39,668 bases of DNA. Origin: an uncultured Flavobacteriales bacterium (GTDB lineage Bacteria; Bacteroidota; Bacteroidia; UBA10329). Location of the stretch: contig CALCGD010000118.1 in the NCBI GenBank assembly GCA_937900875.1, positions 1-39,668 on the forward strand. The letters are read 5' to 3'. Within the stretch, counting starts at the first letter, position 1. Every line of letters starts with the position of its first letter. A program made the position numbers and the translations under genes. Of the stretch, positions 24,949 through 35,180 are shown piece after piece. A model generated the notes under the pieces. It was not told the DNA's origin. It ran no database searches and saw only the letters and a program-made list of their open reading frames with translations.

Positions 24949-26210
24949 GAGACCAACGAAGCATATTTGATGGCATCGATTGGGTTATGGTGTTTCTCTA
25001 TTTGGCCTTGGTACTAATGGGTTGGGTTAATATTTATGCAGCGGTTTATAATGAAGAACATCAGAGTATTATAGACGCTACACAGCGTTACGGCAAACAA
25101 CTTATTTGGATTGGATTATCAGTTTTTGTGGCTCTGATTATTATGCTCATTGACGGCAAGTTCTATTCCACCTTTGCCATTCCAATATATGTGGTTGTAA
25201 TGCTACTGCTTATCGTTGTGCTGGTTACTGCAAGAGATGTGTCTGGTGCACGATCTTGGATAGATATTGGTTCTTTCAAGTTACAGCCGTCCGAATTCGC
25301 AAAGAGCGCCACTGCACTTGCGTTAGCCTACTATCTCAGCACACTCAATATTCGGATGGATGATTTGAAAACAAAGTTGATAGCCGCTTTAATTCTGGCA
25401 CTACCTGCGGCTCTAATTTTACTTCAAAACGACACTGGTTCAGCGTTAGTTTTTGGTGCGTTCGCGCTCGTATTGTATAGAGAAGGCCTTTCGGGAAACT
25501 TCCTCCTTTTTGGTTTAGCGATGGCACTTTTATTCATCTTTTCGCTTCTTTTTAGCCTGCTCACTATGCTAATTATACTCAGTGTAATTTGCTTAACGCT
25601 TTTTCTTTTCCAGCGCAAGAAAACCGGATTATTAGCACTTGGCTTTGGTTCTGCATTGGTCGTGTTAATGGGCTTTGTGTTTAGCGTAGATTACATCTTC
25701 AATAATGTATTGGAGCCGCATCAGCAGGTTAGAATAGATGTTTTGTTGGGCAAGACAGACGACCCAACAGGAGCGGGGTATAACGTAAATCAAAGTAAAA
25801 TAGCCATTGGGTCTGGTGGTTTTACCGGTAAAGGATTTCTGAAAGGAACCCAAACTAAGTATGACTTTGTGCCAGAACAAACCACCGATTTTATATTCTG
25901 TACGGTGGGTGAGGAGTGGGGGTTTATCGGAAGTTTTTTCGTGATAATTCTTTTCTCGGCTTTGATCTTAAGAATTATTCAAATTTCTGAGAGGCAACGG
26001 TCTGCCTTTACCCGAATCTATGGCTATTGTGTTGCTACCATTCTGCTGTTCCATTTCCTGATAAACATTGGAATGACCATTGGGCTAATGCCTGTAATTG
26101 GTATTCCATTACCATTCTTTAGTTATGGCGGTTCATCCCTTTTAGGATTTACCATTCTGCTGTTCATTTTTGTGAAACTAGATGGGTACCGACTCACCCA
26201 ATTGCGTTGA
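24945..26210 (+). CDS. rodA: Peptidoglycan glycosyltransferase RodA
   Basis: SEDS-family membrane glycosyltransferase that polymerises lipid II. It is 421 residues with about ten membrane segments. The family motifs ARSWIDIGSFKLQPSEFAK and the C-terminal PLPFFSYGGSSLLGF are visible. The start is TTG at 24945 inside the mrdA stop (TTGA, four-base overlap). The TTG start is favoured over the internal ATG at 24987 because RSIFDGIDWVMV matches the conserved RodA N-terminus. Confidence 0.95.
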   Translation: MRDQRSIFDGIDWVMVFLYLALVLMGWVNIYAAVYNEEHQSIIDATQRYGKQLIWIGLSVFVALIIMLIDGKFYSTFAIPIYVVVMLLLIVVLVTARDVSGARSWIDIGSFKLQPSEFAKSATALALAYYLSTLNIRMDDLKTKLIAALILALPAALILLQNDTGSALVFGAFALVLYREGLSGNFLLFGLAMALLFIFSLLFSLLTMLIILSVICLTLFLFQRKKTGLLALGFGSALVVLMGFVFSVDYIFNNVLEPHQQVRIDVLLGKTDDPTGAGYNVNQSKIAIGSGGFTGKGFLKGTQTKYDFVPEQTTDFIFCTVGEEWGFIGSFFVIILFSALILRIIQISERQRSAFTRIYGYCVATILLFHFLINIGMTIGLMPVIGIPLPFFSYGGSSLLGFTILLFIFVKLDGYRLTQLR

Positions 26211-26249
26211 TTTAACCAAAGTTCTACTCTGGAAAAACTAAAATCATAT

Positions 26250-27830
26250 TTGCCAATTATCCTCGGTGTGATAATCGCGGGAATTAACCTAGTGTTGTTT
26301 TCGGCAGGACTCAACATCAAGTATGTTCTTTTTGTTTTGCTTGTTCTGGGAGGTAGTTTTGCCGTAGAGCGGTTCTCTAACCCTAGGAGAGAATTGTATT
26401 CGATGGCAATGTTGGCCGTGGCAGGTTCAATTTTTATCTACACAGTTTTTCCTAACATTTTTGTAGATGATACTGGCTTTGTCATTCGCTATATGAATAT
26501 GGCGAGAGAAGGCTGTTTTTATTGTTACAATGCTTCTGATGGCCCAGTTTTCGGGGTTTCTAGTTTCTTGTATGGTTTGGCAACAATGGGGCTTGCCATG
26601 ACCAATATAGCATCCAACGAATCCATCATCATTGGGCTCAATTTCTTAGGTCTTTTGGTGTCTTTATTCGTATTGGCCCGAACGTTTTTAAAACTCACTT
26701 CCAGCGTATTCTTATCGGTTTCGGGCGTGGCTTTTATTGTGCTCGCTTCTACTCGGTTTTTATTCTCTTCAACAGCGGGATTAGAAACCAATTTTCACCT
26801 AGCAATCGTTCTTACTGGCATATACTTTTTCGTATCAGACAACCGAAAGTGGATGTGGCTATTTTTTGGTTTGTCAGTTATTTCTAAGCTGGATACAGTC
26901 CCTTTAATTACCATACTATCAGCTATTCATTTATTCGAGAACAGGAAAGATTATTTCGGAAAATCTTGGTTGAAGAATTGGCTAGTAGGGGTGTTATATG
27001 CTGGTGTTCCAATTGTAGCATTTTTGGCAATTACTTTCATGCTATTTGATGGACCACTACCACAATCGGCTTATGCAAAGTTGTATCATCATTCACATCC
27101 ATCAACTCATTGGTTTCCGTTTTTAGAACTTATGATGGATAAAGGAAATAGGACTTCTTTATTCCTGACTTCTCTTTCGTTTCCACTGATTCATTTGACT
27201 ATTTCGCTTTTCAGAAATACGTTCAAGCTGCATGATTTTTTCTTCATTCTTGGATTTGCGGCTACCATGTTGCTTTTCTATTTCTACAACCCTGTGGAGC
27301 GTATGGTTTGGTATTATGCTTTGCCAGAACTGCTGCTTTTTTCACAGCTAATGTTCTCGGTTGTTTGGCTGATTCGACAAACCATGGAGATAAAGACAGA
27401 AAGACTGCGTACTGGATCTTACGCGCTAATTTTTTCTGCATTATGCATTGCCGCGGTACCTATGACAATGGGAGAGAAACAATGGATGGACCGATATCTT
27501 ACCACAGTTGAACTAGAACGATTGGAAATTGGCAATTTCATTTCAGAATTTCCTGCTTCGGATAGTTTGGTTTCTGCTCACGGTCACTTTGGAGCTAATT
27601 ACGGTGGGTATATTTTGGATGTCAGTGGATTGAACTCCAAGTTGGCTACCGATTTTGAACTTAATACAGACTCTATTTTAAAAATGTTTAAACCACGCTA
27701 TTTAATTAATCATGCCAACTCGGCAACATTAGATGCGGTGCGTAATAATGGCTATTCGGCATTAAGAGAGTGGAATGCAGTAGAAGAGTACGGCTATCCT
27801 AAATGGGTCTTGTACGAAAGACAAGATTAG
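26250..27830 (+). CDS. Multi-pass membrane protein, probable GT-C glycosyltransferase
   Basis: About 526 residues with roughly ten to twelve membrane helices, then a soluble C-terminal part of about 100 residues. After the early helices a DDTGFVIRYM segment gives the acidic pair typical of the first extracytoplasmic loop of GT-C enzymes, which use polyprenyl-phosphate sugars. A SSTAGLETNFH segment follows. The exact family is not clear to me. The start is uncertain: no ATG is available; TTG 26250 is listed, while CTG 26229 would add the plausible MEKLKSYL start with positive charges before helix 1. It lies 39 bases after rodA in the same frame and ends at a strong terminator, so it is probably the last gene of the rod operon. 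Confidence 0.65.
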   Translation: MPIILGVIIAGINLVLFSAGLNIKYVLFVLLVLGGSFAVERFSNPRRELYSMAMLAVAGSIFIYTVFPNIFVDDTGFVIRYMNMAREGCFYCYNASDGPVFGVSSFLYGLATMGLAMTNIASNESIIIGLNFLGLLVSLFVLARTFLKLTSSVFLSVSGVAFIVLASTRFLFSSTAGLETNFHLAIVLTGIYFFVSDNRKWMWLFFGLSVISKLDTVPLITILSAIHLFENRKDYFGKSWLKNWLVGVLYAGVPIVAFLAITFMLFDGPLPQSAYAKLYHHSHPSTHWFPFLELMMDKGNRTSLFLTSLSFPLIHLTISLFRNTFKLHDFFFILGFAATMLLFYFYNPVERMVWYYALPELLLFSQLMFSVVWLIRQTMEIKTERLRTGSYALIFSALCIAAVPMTMGEKQWMDRYLTTVELERLEIGNFISEFPASDSLVSAHGHFGANYGGYILDVSGLNSKLATDFELNTDSILKMFKPRYLINHANSATLDAVRNNGYSALREWNAVEEYGYPKWVLYERQD

Positions 27831-27856
27831 ACTAATACAGATAAAATTGTGGATAC

Positions 27857-27892
27857 AAAAAATCCCCGCTGGAAGACCAACGGGGATTTTAT
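27857..27892. terminator. Bidirectional terminator between the rod operon and ppiD
   Basis: AAATCCCCG (27860-27868) pairs with CGGGGATTT (27881-27889), with A and T runs on both outer sides. The loop itself can add a short TGG/CCA stem. Convergent genes on both sides end here, so it serves both strands. Confidence 0.88.
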
Positions 27893-27911
27893 AATTCTTA
27901 GAAAGTAGTTC

Positions 27912-29993
27912 TTAATAGAACTTAGCTCTATTATCTACTATATCTGCTTTTTCCTTTAAAGCTTCAAACACCTCATAATCAACTCTAGAAGAAAGGGAAG
28001 CATTTAGACTCACTGCATTTGCAGCATAGTTTGCCTGTGCTGGAACTTCAGATTTCGCTTCTAAATAGATAACATACACGCCTTGTTCGCCTTTAATGGA
28101 TTTGGATATATCTCCAACTTCCATTCCGTCAGCAGTGCCTAATACGGCAGGTTCTCTACCAAGACCTTGAATGGCGGCAGAAGCAAATGTTACATTGGCT
28201 TTAATCTCAACCGGAAGGTTCATTTTATCCGCAATAGTTTGGATATCTCCAGCTCTTGCTGCATCAAATTCCTTCATGAAATTGGCAGCCTTCTTTTCCT
28301 TAATAGCACCCGCTTCAAGCTCTTCTTTGATTTCATCAATCTCAGTAAAGCCCTCTTCTCGAACTGCAGTTAAAGTTGCTACAACAAACGTGTTGCCAAT
28401 TTCAAATGCCTTGCTTACATCCTCTTTCTTAGCTGTAAATGCCCAACGTACAAGTTCTCTTGGACTTTCAAGACCAACAATTGTTTTATCGTTAGCCTTC
28501 AAGTTGCTAGCAATACGTTTGTTAAGGCCTCTGCTAGTTACTTCCTGATCAAAAGAAGCTAGAGATGTTACGCTTCTAGCGAACTCATCAGCTTCGCCAA
28601 AAATGGCTTGAAATGTTTTTGTGCTAGCATCAATTCGTCTGTCAATGAAGGTTACTGCACGTTTTTCAGTGCTTCCTTTTTGATCTAGCACTTCAATAAT
28701 GTGGAACCCAAACCTTGATTCAACGATTACTAAATCACCTTTCGCTCCATCAAAACAAGCATCGTTAAAGGTTGGAACCATCTGTCCCTCTTTAAACCAA
28801 CCTAGGTCACCACCTTTTGCTCCTGAACCAGGGTCAGCTGAATGCTGGGTTGCTAAGAAGGCAAAATCACCACCGTTTTGAATCAATGCGAAAAGACTAT
28901 CAGCCTTTGCCTGAGCGGCCTCTTTGCTGCTAACCTGATCTGGGCTAATAAGAATGTGACGTGCACTTACAGAATCGGGAGATGTTTTAACGCCAATCAA
29001 TTTGGCCATTCTATAAGTTTGAGATTCTAAATAAGGACCGTAAACAAATCCTTGTTCAGCAGCAAACATCAAAGAGTCAATGCTTGGGTTTAAAGAACCA
29101 GCAGGAAGCCATCTTGGGTTGAACTTCACATCAGACTCTCTGTTCACAAGAAGTGTATCGTTAGAAGCGCTTTCGAACTCCAACTTCAATCGCTCAGCCC
29201 AAATTCTAACCTTCTCGATGTCTTCTTGAGAAGGGCTAACCACAAAAGAAACAAACTCGATGTCTCTCGAAGCATCTTGCTCGTATTTATCTTTGTGGCT
29301 GTTGTAATATGCTTTTACGTCAGCATCGGAAACACTAACAGTAGTGTCTGCAACAGAATCGTATCTCTTAAGAACGTATTTGATTGTAGTGTTTTGGTTT
29401 TTGGCCAAGAAATCACGTTCCGATTCAGCTTTGGTTACATACAACCCCTTCTTAATGAGGTTGTTGTATTTCTCGCTTATTCTGAACTTAGCTATGTCTT
29501 TTTCAAAACGAACCCATTGCGCCTTAATGGCCTCATCTTCCTCCATTCTAGAGAAGAACTGAGCAATTTGAGCTCGGTCAAACTGACCAGTTTCTGGATT
29601 TGTAAATGCTTGTACAACCTGTGGGTGAGGATTGTTTCCTTGAACGAGGTCATATAGCTCTTCGTTGCTAACACGAACACCAGCAGCTTCCAATTCGTTT
29701 CCAAAAACGATATCTCGAACCATTTGATTCCAAGTTTGCTCGCGAAGCTGGTCTTCTGTTTGTCCGTCAATTGTAGACTGACCAGTTTGTGACTTGTAGT
29801 TTGCAACAGTCTCGTCAATTTTTTCCTGGAACTTTCTACCATCTACCGTAGTGCCAGCAATCTCACCAACTTCGGTAGTGCTGCCAGTAAAAAGGCTGTC
29901 CAACATTGTAGGGTCAAGAACGAACAGCAACATAGCTCCTCCAATCATAACCATGAGAAGGGTTGACTTCTCTCTAATCTTACCAATTACCAT
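27912..29993 (-). CDS. ppiD: Peptidyl-prolyl isomerase PpiD-like (SurA N-terminal/PpiC domains)
   Basis: Periplasmic folding factor anchored in the inner membrane, 693 residues. One membrane helix near residues 10-28 is followed by a SurA_N-like chaperone region. The parvulin (PpiC) domain is at about 343-437 (SARHILIS, GGDFAFLATQHSADPGSGAKG, GDLGWF, FGFHIIEV). A second, degenerate parvulin-like or chaperone region makes up the C-terminal 250 residues. It probably aids newly exported proteins at the Sec exit, which fits secA lying upstream on the same strand. It has its own promoter at 30022-30055. Confidence 0.92.
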   Translation of the reverse strand: MVIGKIREKSTLLMVMIGGAMLLFVLDPTMLDSLFTGSTTEVGEIAGTTVDGRKFQEKIDETVANYKSQTGQSTIDGQTEDQLREQTWNQMVRDIVFGNELEAAGVRVSNEELYDLVQGNNPHPQVVQAFTNPETGQFDRAQIAQFFSRMEEDEAIKAQWVRFEKDIAKFRISEKYNNLIKKGLYVTKAESERDFLAKNQNTTIKYVLKRYDSVADTTVSVSDADVKAYYNSHKDKYEQDASRDIEFVSFVVSPSQEDIEKVRIWAERLKLEFESASNDTLLVNRESDVKFNPRWLPAGSLNPSIDSLMFAAEQGFVYGPYLESQTYRMAKLIGVKTSPDSVSARHILISPDQVSSKEAAQAKADSLFALIQNGGDFAFLATQHSADPGSGAKGGDLGWFKEGQMVPTFNDACFDGAKGDLVIVESRFGFHIIEVLDQKGSTEKRAVTFIDRRIDASTKTFQAIFGEADEFARSVTSLASFDQEVTSRGLNKRIASNLKANDKTIVGLESPRELVRWAFTAKKEDVSKAFEIGNTFVVATLTAVREEGFTEIDEIKEELEAGAIKEKKAANFMKEFDAARAGDIQTIADKMNLPVEIKANVTFASAAIQGLGREPAVLGTADGMEVGDISKSIKGEQGVYVIYLEAKSEVPAQANYAANAVSLNASLSSRVDYEVFEALKEKADIVDNRAKFY

Positions 29994-30021
29994 GTGTAAT
30001 TACTCTTAAAATTTAGGGTCG

Positions 30022-30055
30022 CGAATATACGTGTTGTACACGGATATAAAAACAA
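30022..30055 (-). promoter_or_regulatory. Promoter for ppiD
   Basis: Minus-strand TATATTCG (30029-30022) is the TTCG form of the -7 box. A TTG (30055-30053) lies 23 bases upstream, within the accepted range for -33. The leader would be about 25 bases. It follows the DinB-like gene end, so ppiD need not depend on secA transcription. Confidence 0.45.
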
Positions 30056-30088
30056 TCGATTTGTGCTGAAAATTAGTGAACCAGGGCG

Positions 30089-30589
30089 TTAGACAGTTTT
30101 CTTACCGTACATCTGCACGATGAGAGATAATTGACCGCAATGCGTGCCTTCATGCCGAATGGTGTGCATAGCCATGAAACGCTTGCTTTTATTTTCGCCA
30201 AAAGCAATTCCAGTTTCGTTGTCTTGGTCGAGTTCAACTTCAGATAAGCCCGATAGGTTTTCAATAGTTACTGTGTGAATTTGTTTCCAAGCAGCTAAGA
30301 CTTCGTCTAAAGAAGGCGGATTGGTTGGCTTTGAATCTTTTGAAGAGCCAATTTTGAAATCATTCAACCAAGGAAAATCTAATCCTGAATGCCCAAGACT
30401 TTGAAGCCCAACGCTGTTTTCTGCCCAGCACAGGTGTGCCAAAATCCAATACGGACTGTTGGTTGTATAGCCATTTACCTCAAACTCTCGGTACATGTCT
30501 TCGTCTTTCAGCTTACCGAGATAGAAACGAGTCAGATTTCTCTGTTCGTCCAACATTTTGGCTAATACATTCCCTGAGGTGTATTCCAT
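30089..30589 (-). CDS. DinB-like metal-binding protein
   Basis: 166 residues with the DinB/YfiT-like four-helix bundle pattern (DinB_2 type). The putative metal-binding His residues are in LAHLCWAEN (about 51-59) and in TIRHEGTHCGQL (about 145-156). Members include thiol-dependent transferases such as bacillithiol or mycothiol enzymes, but many have no known function. The start ATG overlaps the secA stop by one base (TAATG), so it is translationally coupled to secA. No link to secretion is known to me. Confidence 0.85.
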   Translation of the reverse strand: MEYTSGNVLAKMLDEQRNLTRFYLGKLKDEDMYREFEVNGYTTNSPYWILAHLCWAENSVGLQSLGHSGLDFPWLNDFKIGSSKDSKPTNPPSLDEVLAAWKQIHTVTIENLSGLSEVELDQDNETGIAFGENKSKRFMAMHTIRHEGTHCGQLSLIVQMYGKKTV

Positions 30590-33500
30590 TACGCCTTACC
30601 GTGACACTGCTTGTATTTCTTGCCGCTTCCACATGGGCATGGGTCATTACGACCAATCTTTTCTCCAACAGTAACTGGCTCAGGCTTTTTCTGTGGTCCA
30701 GTAGGCAAAGCTTGTTGTCCACCACCGTTTTGAGATGGAGCAGCTTGTCTTTGCGCAACCTCTGGTCTAGAAGCGGTAACTTTTTCCTTTCGCTCTTGCG
30801 CTTCCCTTACGTTTGTGTTTTCGGCATTTGGAAGATCACCTTTAAACAAGAATGAAATCACCTCTCGGTTCATTCTATCCAACATTTTTTGGAACAGACC
30901 GAAACTTTCAAACTTGTAGATTAAGAGTGGGTCTTTTTGTTCGTACGATGCATTTTGAACAGATGTTTTCAGTTCGTCCATCTCGCGTAAGTGCTCTTTC
31001 CACTGCTCGTCTATAATGGCAAGAATGATGTTTTTCTCGAACGCCAAAGCGAGGTTCGAACCTTTTAACTCATAGGTTTTAGCAAGATTCACAACTACGT
31101 TGAGATTCTTGATTCCATCGGTAAAAGGAATGACGATGTTTTTGAATTTTTCGCCTTGAGTCTCGAATACATTGGCAATAACTGGAAAAGCACGTTCCGC
31201 AATCATACTCTTCTTGCGCGTGTACATCTGTACCAATCCGTGCACAAACTTGTCCATTAATGGATCAATCTTGGTATTGAAGAATTCGTCTTCTGTGATT
31301 GGCGACTCAACAGAAAACGTTCGAATAACATCAAGTTTGAATCCTTCAAAATCGCGTGCCTCATGAAACTCATCTAGCAATGCACCAGCTGTATCATGAA
31401 TCATGTTTAGAACATCTACAGAAAGTCGCTCGCCTTGCAAAGCGTGTCTTCTTCGCTTGTAAATAACCTCACGCTGGGCGTTCATCACATCATCATACTC
31501 CAACAATCGCTTACGAATACCGTAGTTGTTCTCTTCAACTTTCTTCTGTGCTCGCTCTATGGATTTGGAAACCATTCCATGTTGGATCACCTCTCCTTCC
31601 TCATAACCCATTTTGTCCATCAACTTTGCTATTCGGTCTGAACCGAAAAGTCGCATTAAGTTGTCTTCTAATGAGATGTAGAATTGTGAAGAACCAGGGT
31701 CTCCCTGACGACCAGCACGTCCTCGTAACTGACGGTCAACTCGTCTACTTTCGTGACGCTCTGTGCCTATAATAGCAAGACCACCAGAGGCTTTTACCGC
31801 ATCTGTAAGCTTAATATCTGTACCACGACCAGCCATGTTTGTTGCGATTGTTACCGCTCCAGGCTTACCAGCGTTGGCGACTACATCTGCTTCCTTGGCG
31901 TGAAGTTTTGCGTTCAAAACAGTATGGTCAATCTTCTTCATTTTGAGCATACGGCTCAAAAGTTCAGAGATTTCTACTGAAGTTGTACCAACCAAAACAG
32001 GTCTTCCGTCTCCAGTCAATTTCACCACATCATCAATCACCGCATTGTACTTTTCGCGGGTTGTTTTGTATACCAAATCCTCTTTGTCGTCTCTCACAAT
32101 TGGTCGGTTGGTGGGGGCAACCATTACATCCAACTTGTAGATGTCCCATAATTCTTTTGCTTCTGTTTCGGCTGTTCCGGTCATACCAGAAAGCTTATGA
32201 TACATACGGAAGTAATTCTGAAGTGTAACTGTGGCCCAGGTTTGCGTGGCAGCTTCAACCTTTAAGTTTTCTTTCGATTCTATAGCCTGGTGTAGTCCAT
32301 CCGAATAACGTCTGCCGTCCATAATACGACCCGTCTGCTCGTCTACAATTTTCACCTTATTGTCCATGATTACATACTCCACATCTTTTTCAAAAAGGGT
32401 GTATGCTTTAAAGAGTTGGTTCATGGCATGAACACGAGCGCTTTTGATTGCAAAGTCGCGCATTAACTCATCTTTCTTCTTGGCCTTGTCTTGGTCCGTG
32501 AGGCCGAGTTTTTCAATCTCCGCAATTCCTGAACCCACATCTGTAAGCACAAAGAATTGGTCGTCATCCATGTTTTTGGTGATGAGCTCTAATCCTTTTT
32601 CGGTTAGCTCAATCGAGTTGTGCTTTTCGTCAATGATGAAGAACAGTTCGGCATCAACTTTATGCATTTCCTTGTTCTGGTCTTGCATGTAGTAATTCTC
32701 CGTTTTCTGAAGAATTTGCTTCACTCCAGGCTCACTTAAGAATTTGATAAGTGCCTTGTTTTTTGGAAGTGCACGATAGCAACGCAATAGCGCCATTCCA
32801 CCTTCGCTTTCTTTATACCCGTCATTGCCAGATGCAATCAGTTTCTTGGCTTCTGCCAATGCTGTATTAAAGTAGCTTCTCTGAACCTGAAGTAGCTTTT
32901 CAACTTTTGGTTTCAGGTCATCAAATTCGTGCTTATCTCCTTGAGGAACCGGGCCAGAAATGATTAGCGGTGTTCTTGCATCATCAATAAAAACCGAGTC
33001 AACCTCATCCACAATAGCGTAGTTGTGCTTGCGCTGAACTAAGTCGCCAGCTTCACGCGCCATGTTGTCTCTCAGGTAATCGAAACCGAACTCGTTGTTT
33101 GTTCCGAAGGTGATATCAGCATTGTAAGCCGCACGTCTTTCATTTGAATTCGGCTGATGCTTATCGATACAGTCCACTTTTAATCCGTGAAATTCGTACA
33201 ATGGACCCATCCATTCAGAGTCACGTTTTGCCAAGTAATCGTTCACCGTTACTAGGTGAACTCCGCGCCCTGCAAGCGCATTTAGGTACACGGGCAAAGT
33301 TGCAACTAGGGTCTTTCCTTCACCTGTTGCCATCTCTGCAATTCGACCTTTGTGAAGGGCAACACCTCCAATCAACTGTACATCATAATGCACCATGTCC
33401 CAAGAGACTTCTGTGCCACCAGCCAACCATGTTTTTGGGAAAGTTGCTCTATCTCCATTGATTGCGACATAACCTTTGTTGGCAGCTAAATCGCGATCCA

Positions 33501-33912
33501 TATCGGTAGCCGAAACCGTTAGCGAACCTTGTTCTTTTAGTCTGCGGGCGGTTTCTTTTACAACCGCAAATGCTTCTGGGAGAATTTCCAAAAGCACCTC
33601 CTCAATTTTATCTGTGACGGTTTCTTCAATCTTATCAATCTGTTCGTAGAGTGTTTCCTTTTCCTCGATGTCCGTATCGGGGTTGTCTGCTTTCGCGTTA
33701 AGAGCGGCAATTTCGTCCCTCTCGGATTTTAAATGCTCGTCAATCCGCTGTTTAAACTCGTTGGTTTTTCCTCTTAATTCGTCATCAGAGATAGACTGAA
33801 CTTGGTTGGAAAACTCTGCGATTTGCTCAACATACGGTTGAATTTCCTCGATATCCTTGTCCGATTTTGAACCAAAGAATTTTCGAGCAATGTTGTTTAT
33901 GAAATTGATCAT
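30589..33912 (-). CDS. secA: Protein translocase subunit SecA
   Basis: ATPase motor that pushes preproteins through SecYEG, cytoplasmic and membrane-bound. It is 1107 residues, about 200 longer than the E. coli form, as is usual for Bacteroidota, with insertions in the N-terminal 130 residues and nucleotide-binding domain 1. Walker A is MATGEGKTL (about 194-202), and [19 protein letters not shown] carries Walker B. The motor II motifs [10 protein letters not shown] and [14 protein letters not shown] are intact. The C-terminus ends with the zinc motif [13 protein letters not shown] that binds SecB or ribosomes. A DinB-like gene overlaps its stop by one base. Confidence 0.98.
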   Translation of the reverse strand: MINFINNIARKFFGSKSDKDIEEIQPYVEQIAEFSNQVQSISDDELRGKTNEFKQRIDEHLKSERDEIAALNAKADNPDTDIEEKETLYEQIDKIEETVTDKIEEVLLEILPEAFAVVKETARRLKEQGSLTVSATDMDRDLAANKGYVAINGDRATFPKTWLAGGTEVSWDMVHYDVQLIGGVALHKGRIAEMATGEGKTLVATLPVYLNALAGRGVHLVTVNDYLAKRDSEWMGPLYEFHGLKVDCIDKHQPNSNERRAAYNADITFGTNNEFGFDYLRDNMAREAGDLVQRKHNYAIVDEVDSVFIDDARTPLIISGPVPQGDKHEFDDLKPKVEKLLQVQRSYFNTALAEAKKLIASGNDGYKESEGGMALLRCYRALPKNKALIKFLSEPGVKQILQKTENYYMQDQNKEMHKVDAELFFIIDEKHNSIELTEKGLELITKNMDDDQFFVLTDVGSGIAEIEKLGLTDQDKAKKKDELMRDFAIKSARVHAMNQLFKAYTLFEKDVEYVIMDNKVKIVDEQTGRIMDGRRYSDGLHQAIESKENLKVEAATQTWATVTLQNYFRMYHKLSGMTGTAETEAKELWDIYKLDVMVAPTNRPIVRDDKEDLVYKTTREKYNAVIDDVVKLTGDGRPVLVGTTSVEISELLSRMLKMKKIDHTVLNAKLHAKEADVVANAGKPGAVTIATNMAGRGTDIKLTDAVKASGGLAIIGTERHESRRVDRQLRGRAGRQGDPGSSQFYISLEDNLMRLFGSDRIAKLMDKMGYEEGEVIQHGMVSKSIERAQKKVEENNYGIRKRLLEYDDVMNAQREVIYKRRRHALQGERLSVDVLNMIHDTAGALLDEFHEARDFEGFKLDVIRTFSVESPITEDEFFNTKIDPLMDKFVHGLVQMYTRKKSMIAERAFPVIANVFETQGEKFKNIVIPFTDGIKNLNVVVNLAKTYELKGSNLALAFEKNIILAIIDEQWKEHLREMDELKTSVQNASYEQKDPLLIYKFESFGLFQKMLDRMNREVISFLFKGDLPNAENTNVREAQERKEKVTASRPEVAQRQAAPSQNGGGQQALPTGPQKKPEPVTVGEKIGRNDPCPCGSGKKYKQCHGKA

Positions 33913-33996
33913 AGTGTGAATTCAGTTTCGAATGACTGGCCTTTGTCAACAACCATACCCCGTGGGGATAAGAAGACAACCTGTCATATGCGGGCG

Positions 33997-34004
33997 CGAA
34001 TTTA
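33997..34004 (-). promoter_or_regulatory. -7 promoter box for secA
   Basis: Minus-strand TAAATTCG, the TTCG variant also seen ahead of the methyltransferase gene at 37587. It implies a leader of about 80 bases to the ATG at 33912, with a short CCCC-GGGG inverted repeat at 33958-33967 inside it. No -33 TTG is present at the right spacing. Confidence 0.4.
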
Positions 34005-34064
34005 AGCCTTTTTTGTGTCGGATTCGGCTAAAATGACCGTAGAATTTACCTCAGTATCTTCGGT

Positions 34065-35105
34065 CTACTGGTTCTCTAATGGATAAATGTTTTCTATTGG
34101 TATGGCTCCGTTGCCATGTTCCTTTTTCAATTGAAGTTTTCCGTCAATTACTGTGGGTGTTTCAAACGGATTATTGGTGATGAGAAATGGACCATCCAAA
34201 TCAATAAAGTCTGCCAAGGGGGCAATTTGTGCGGCAGCCAGAATGGCACAGCTAGATTCCGTCATGCAGCCAATCATAGTACCTAGGCCTAAATTTTTAC
34301 ACAACTGCAGCATTTTTAATGCCTCTGAAAGGCCAGTACTTTTCATCAGTTTGATGTTAACTCCATGAAAAAGCTCTTCAATTTGATGGAGGTCAGAAAG
34401 TCTTTTTATGCTTTCATCTGCAAAAATAGGCAGCGAACTTTTCTCTTTCAATCGTTTCCAGATTTCGGGAGGAGTATTTACCGGCAAGGGTTGTTCAACC
34501 AAAAGCACATTTTTGGTACTCATGAAGTCAAGATAATTCAAAGCCGTTTTCTCATCCAACCAACCCTGATTGGCGTCAAGAATAAATGGTTTATCCGTAA
34601 GGCTGCGCAGAAATGTTATTTTCTCCTTATCGTCTGGCCCGCCAAGTTTAATCTTCAATTGATGAAAGTGGGCTGCTTCCTGCACTTTTACTCTCAATTC
34701 ATCCTTTGATCCCATGCCAATGGTGAAAGCTGTGATAGGAGTTTCGCTGGCGTGTATTCCCAGCAATTCTCGGGTGGTAATTGCTTGTGACTTCGCTTTC
34801 AGGTCATGCAGAGCAATATCTATAGACGCTTTTGCAGCATTGTCATGGTCTGAAATTGAGTCTAAGCTTTCCAGTATTTGAGAAAGATTGTCTAGGTTCC
34901 AGTCTGATGAATCTATGCCGGAAAGAAATTGTGAAACTGAATCTAAACTTTCTCCTAAATAGGGAGGCATAGATGCTTCTCCATATCCAAAAATTCCATT
35001 TTCCACCAACCTAACTTGAACGGTAGGAGTAGATGTTCTTGACCCAGTAGCCAGTCTGAATGGATGTTTGAGTTGAAGATGATACGGTACAAATTGCAGT
35101 TTCAT
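34065..35105 (-). CDS. Dipeptide epimerase (enolase superfamily)
   Basis: 346 residues of the muconate-lactonising subgroup of the enolase superfamily, closest in pattern to L-Ala-D/L-Glu epimerases. The catalytic KIK motif is at 151-153; metal ligands are Asp177 (LDANQGW), Glu204 (VEQP) and Asp230 (ADES); the opposing Lys lies in NIKLMKS (252 or 255). The DLDGP end motif (302-306) is characteristic of dipeptide epimerases. Its likely role is recycling murein-derived Ala-Glu dipeptides, which would suit the many wall genes here, but substrate specificity in this group is broad. The gene is alone between a terminator and the secA promoter. Confidence 0.85.
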   Translation of the reverse strand: MKLQFVPYHLQLKHPFRLATGSRTSTPTVQVRLVENGIFGYGEASMPPYLGESLDSVSQFLSGIDSSDWNLDNLSQILESLDSISDHDNAAKASIDIALHDLKAKSQAITTRELLGIHASETPITAFTIGMGSKDELRVKVQEAAHFHQLKIKLGGPDDKEKITFLRSLTDKPFILDANQGWLDEKTALNYLDFMSTKNVLLVEQPLPVNTPPEIWKRLKEKSSLPIFADESIKRLSDLHQIEELFHGVNIKLMKSTGLSEALKMLQLCKNLGLGTMIGCMTESSCAILAAAQIAPLADFIDLDGPFLITNNPFETPTVIDGKLQLKKEHGNGAIPIENIYPLENQ

Positions 35106-35122
35106 TTACGCCAAATTAGCGC

Positions 35123-35156
35123 AAAAAAGAACGGCCCTGTCGTGAGACAGAGCCGT
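35123..35156 (-). terminator. Intrinsic terminator after the DUF2795 gene
   Basis: On the minus strand ACGGCTCTGTC pairs with GACAGGGCCGT over 11 positions (one G-U) around a TCAC loop, followed by TCTTTTTT. It separates the DUF2795 transcript from the dipeptide epimerase gene. Confidence 0.9.
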
Positions 35157-35180
35157 TGTATTGTGTAGAGTAATAAAAAC

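Noticed and set aside
24945-27830. rodA and the following membrane gene share a reading frame, which might suggest a single gene broken by a stop
   Set aside because: RodA is complete at 421 residues with its normal C-terminus, and the downstream protein is a different multi-pass family.
29492-29842. 116-codon open frame in another frame within ppiD
   Set aside because: It is a same-strand out-of-frame shadow of a well-supported gene, with no start signal or family match.
33958-33967. CCCCGTGGGG inverted repeat in the secA leader
   Set aside because: Four pairs around a two-base loop cannot form a normal hairpin; too short to call an operator.
34030-34066. Possible terminator after the dipeptide epimerase gene (GACCG with CGGTC, then TTTT)
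   Set aside because: Only five pairs around a loop of about 20 bases; not convincing.
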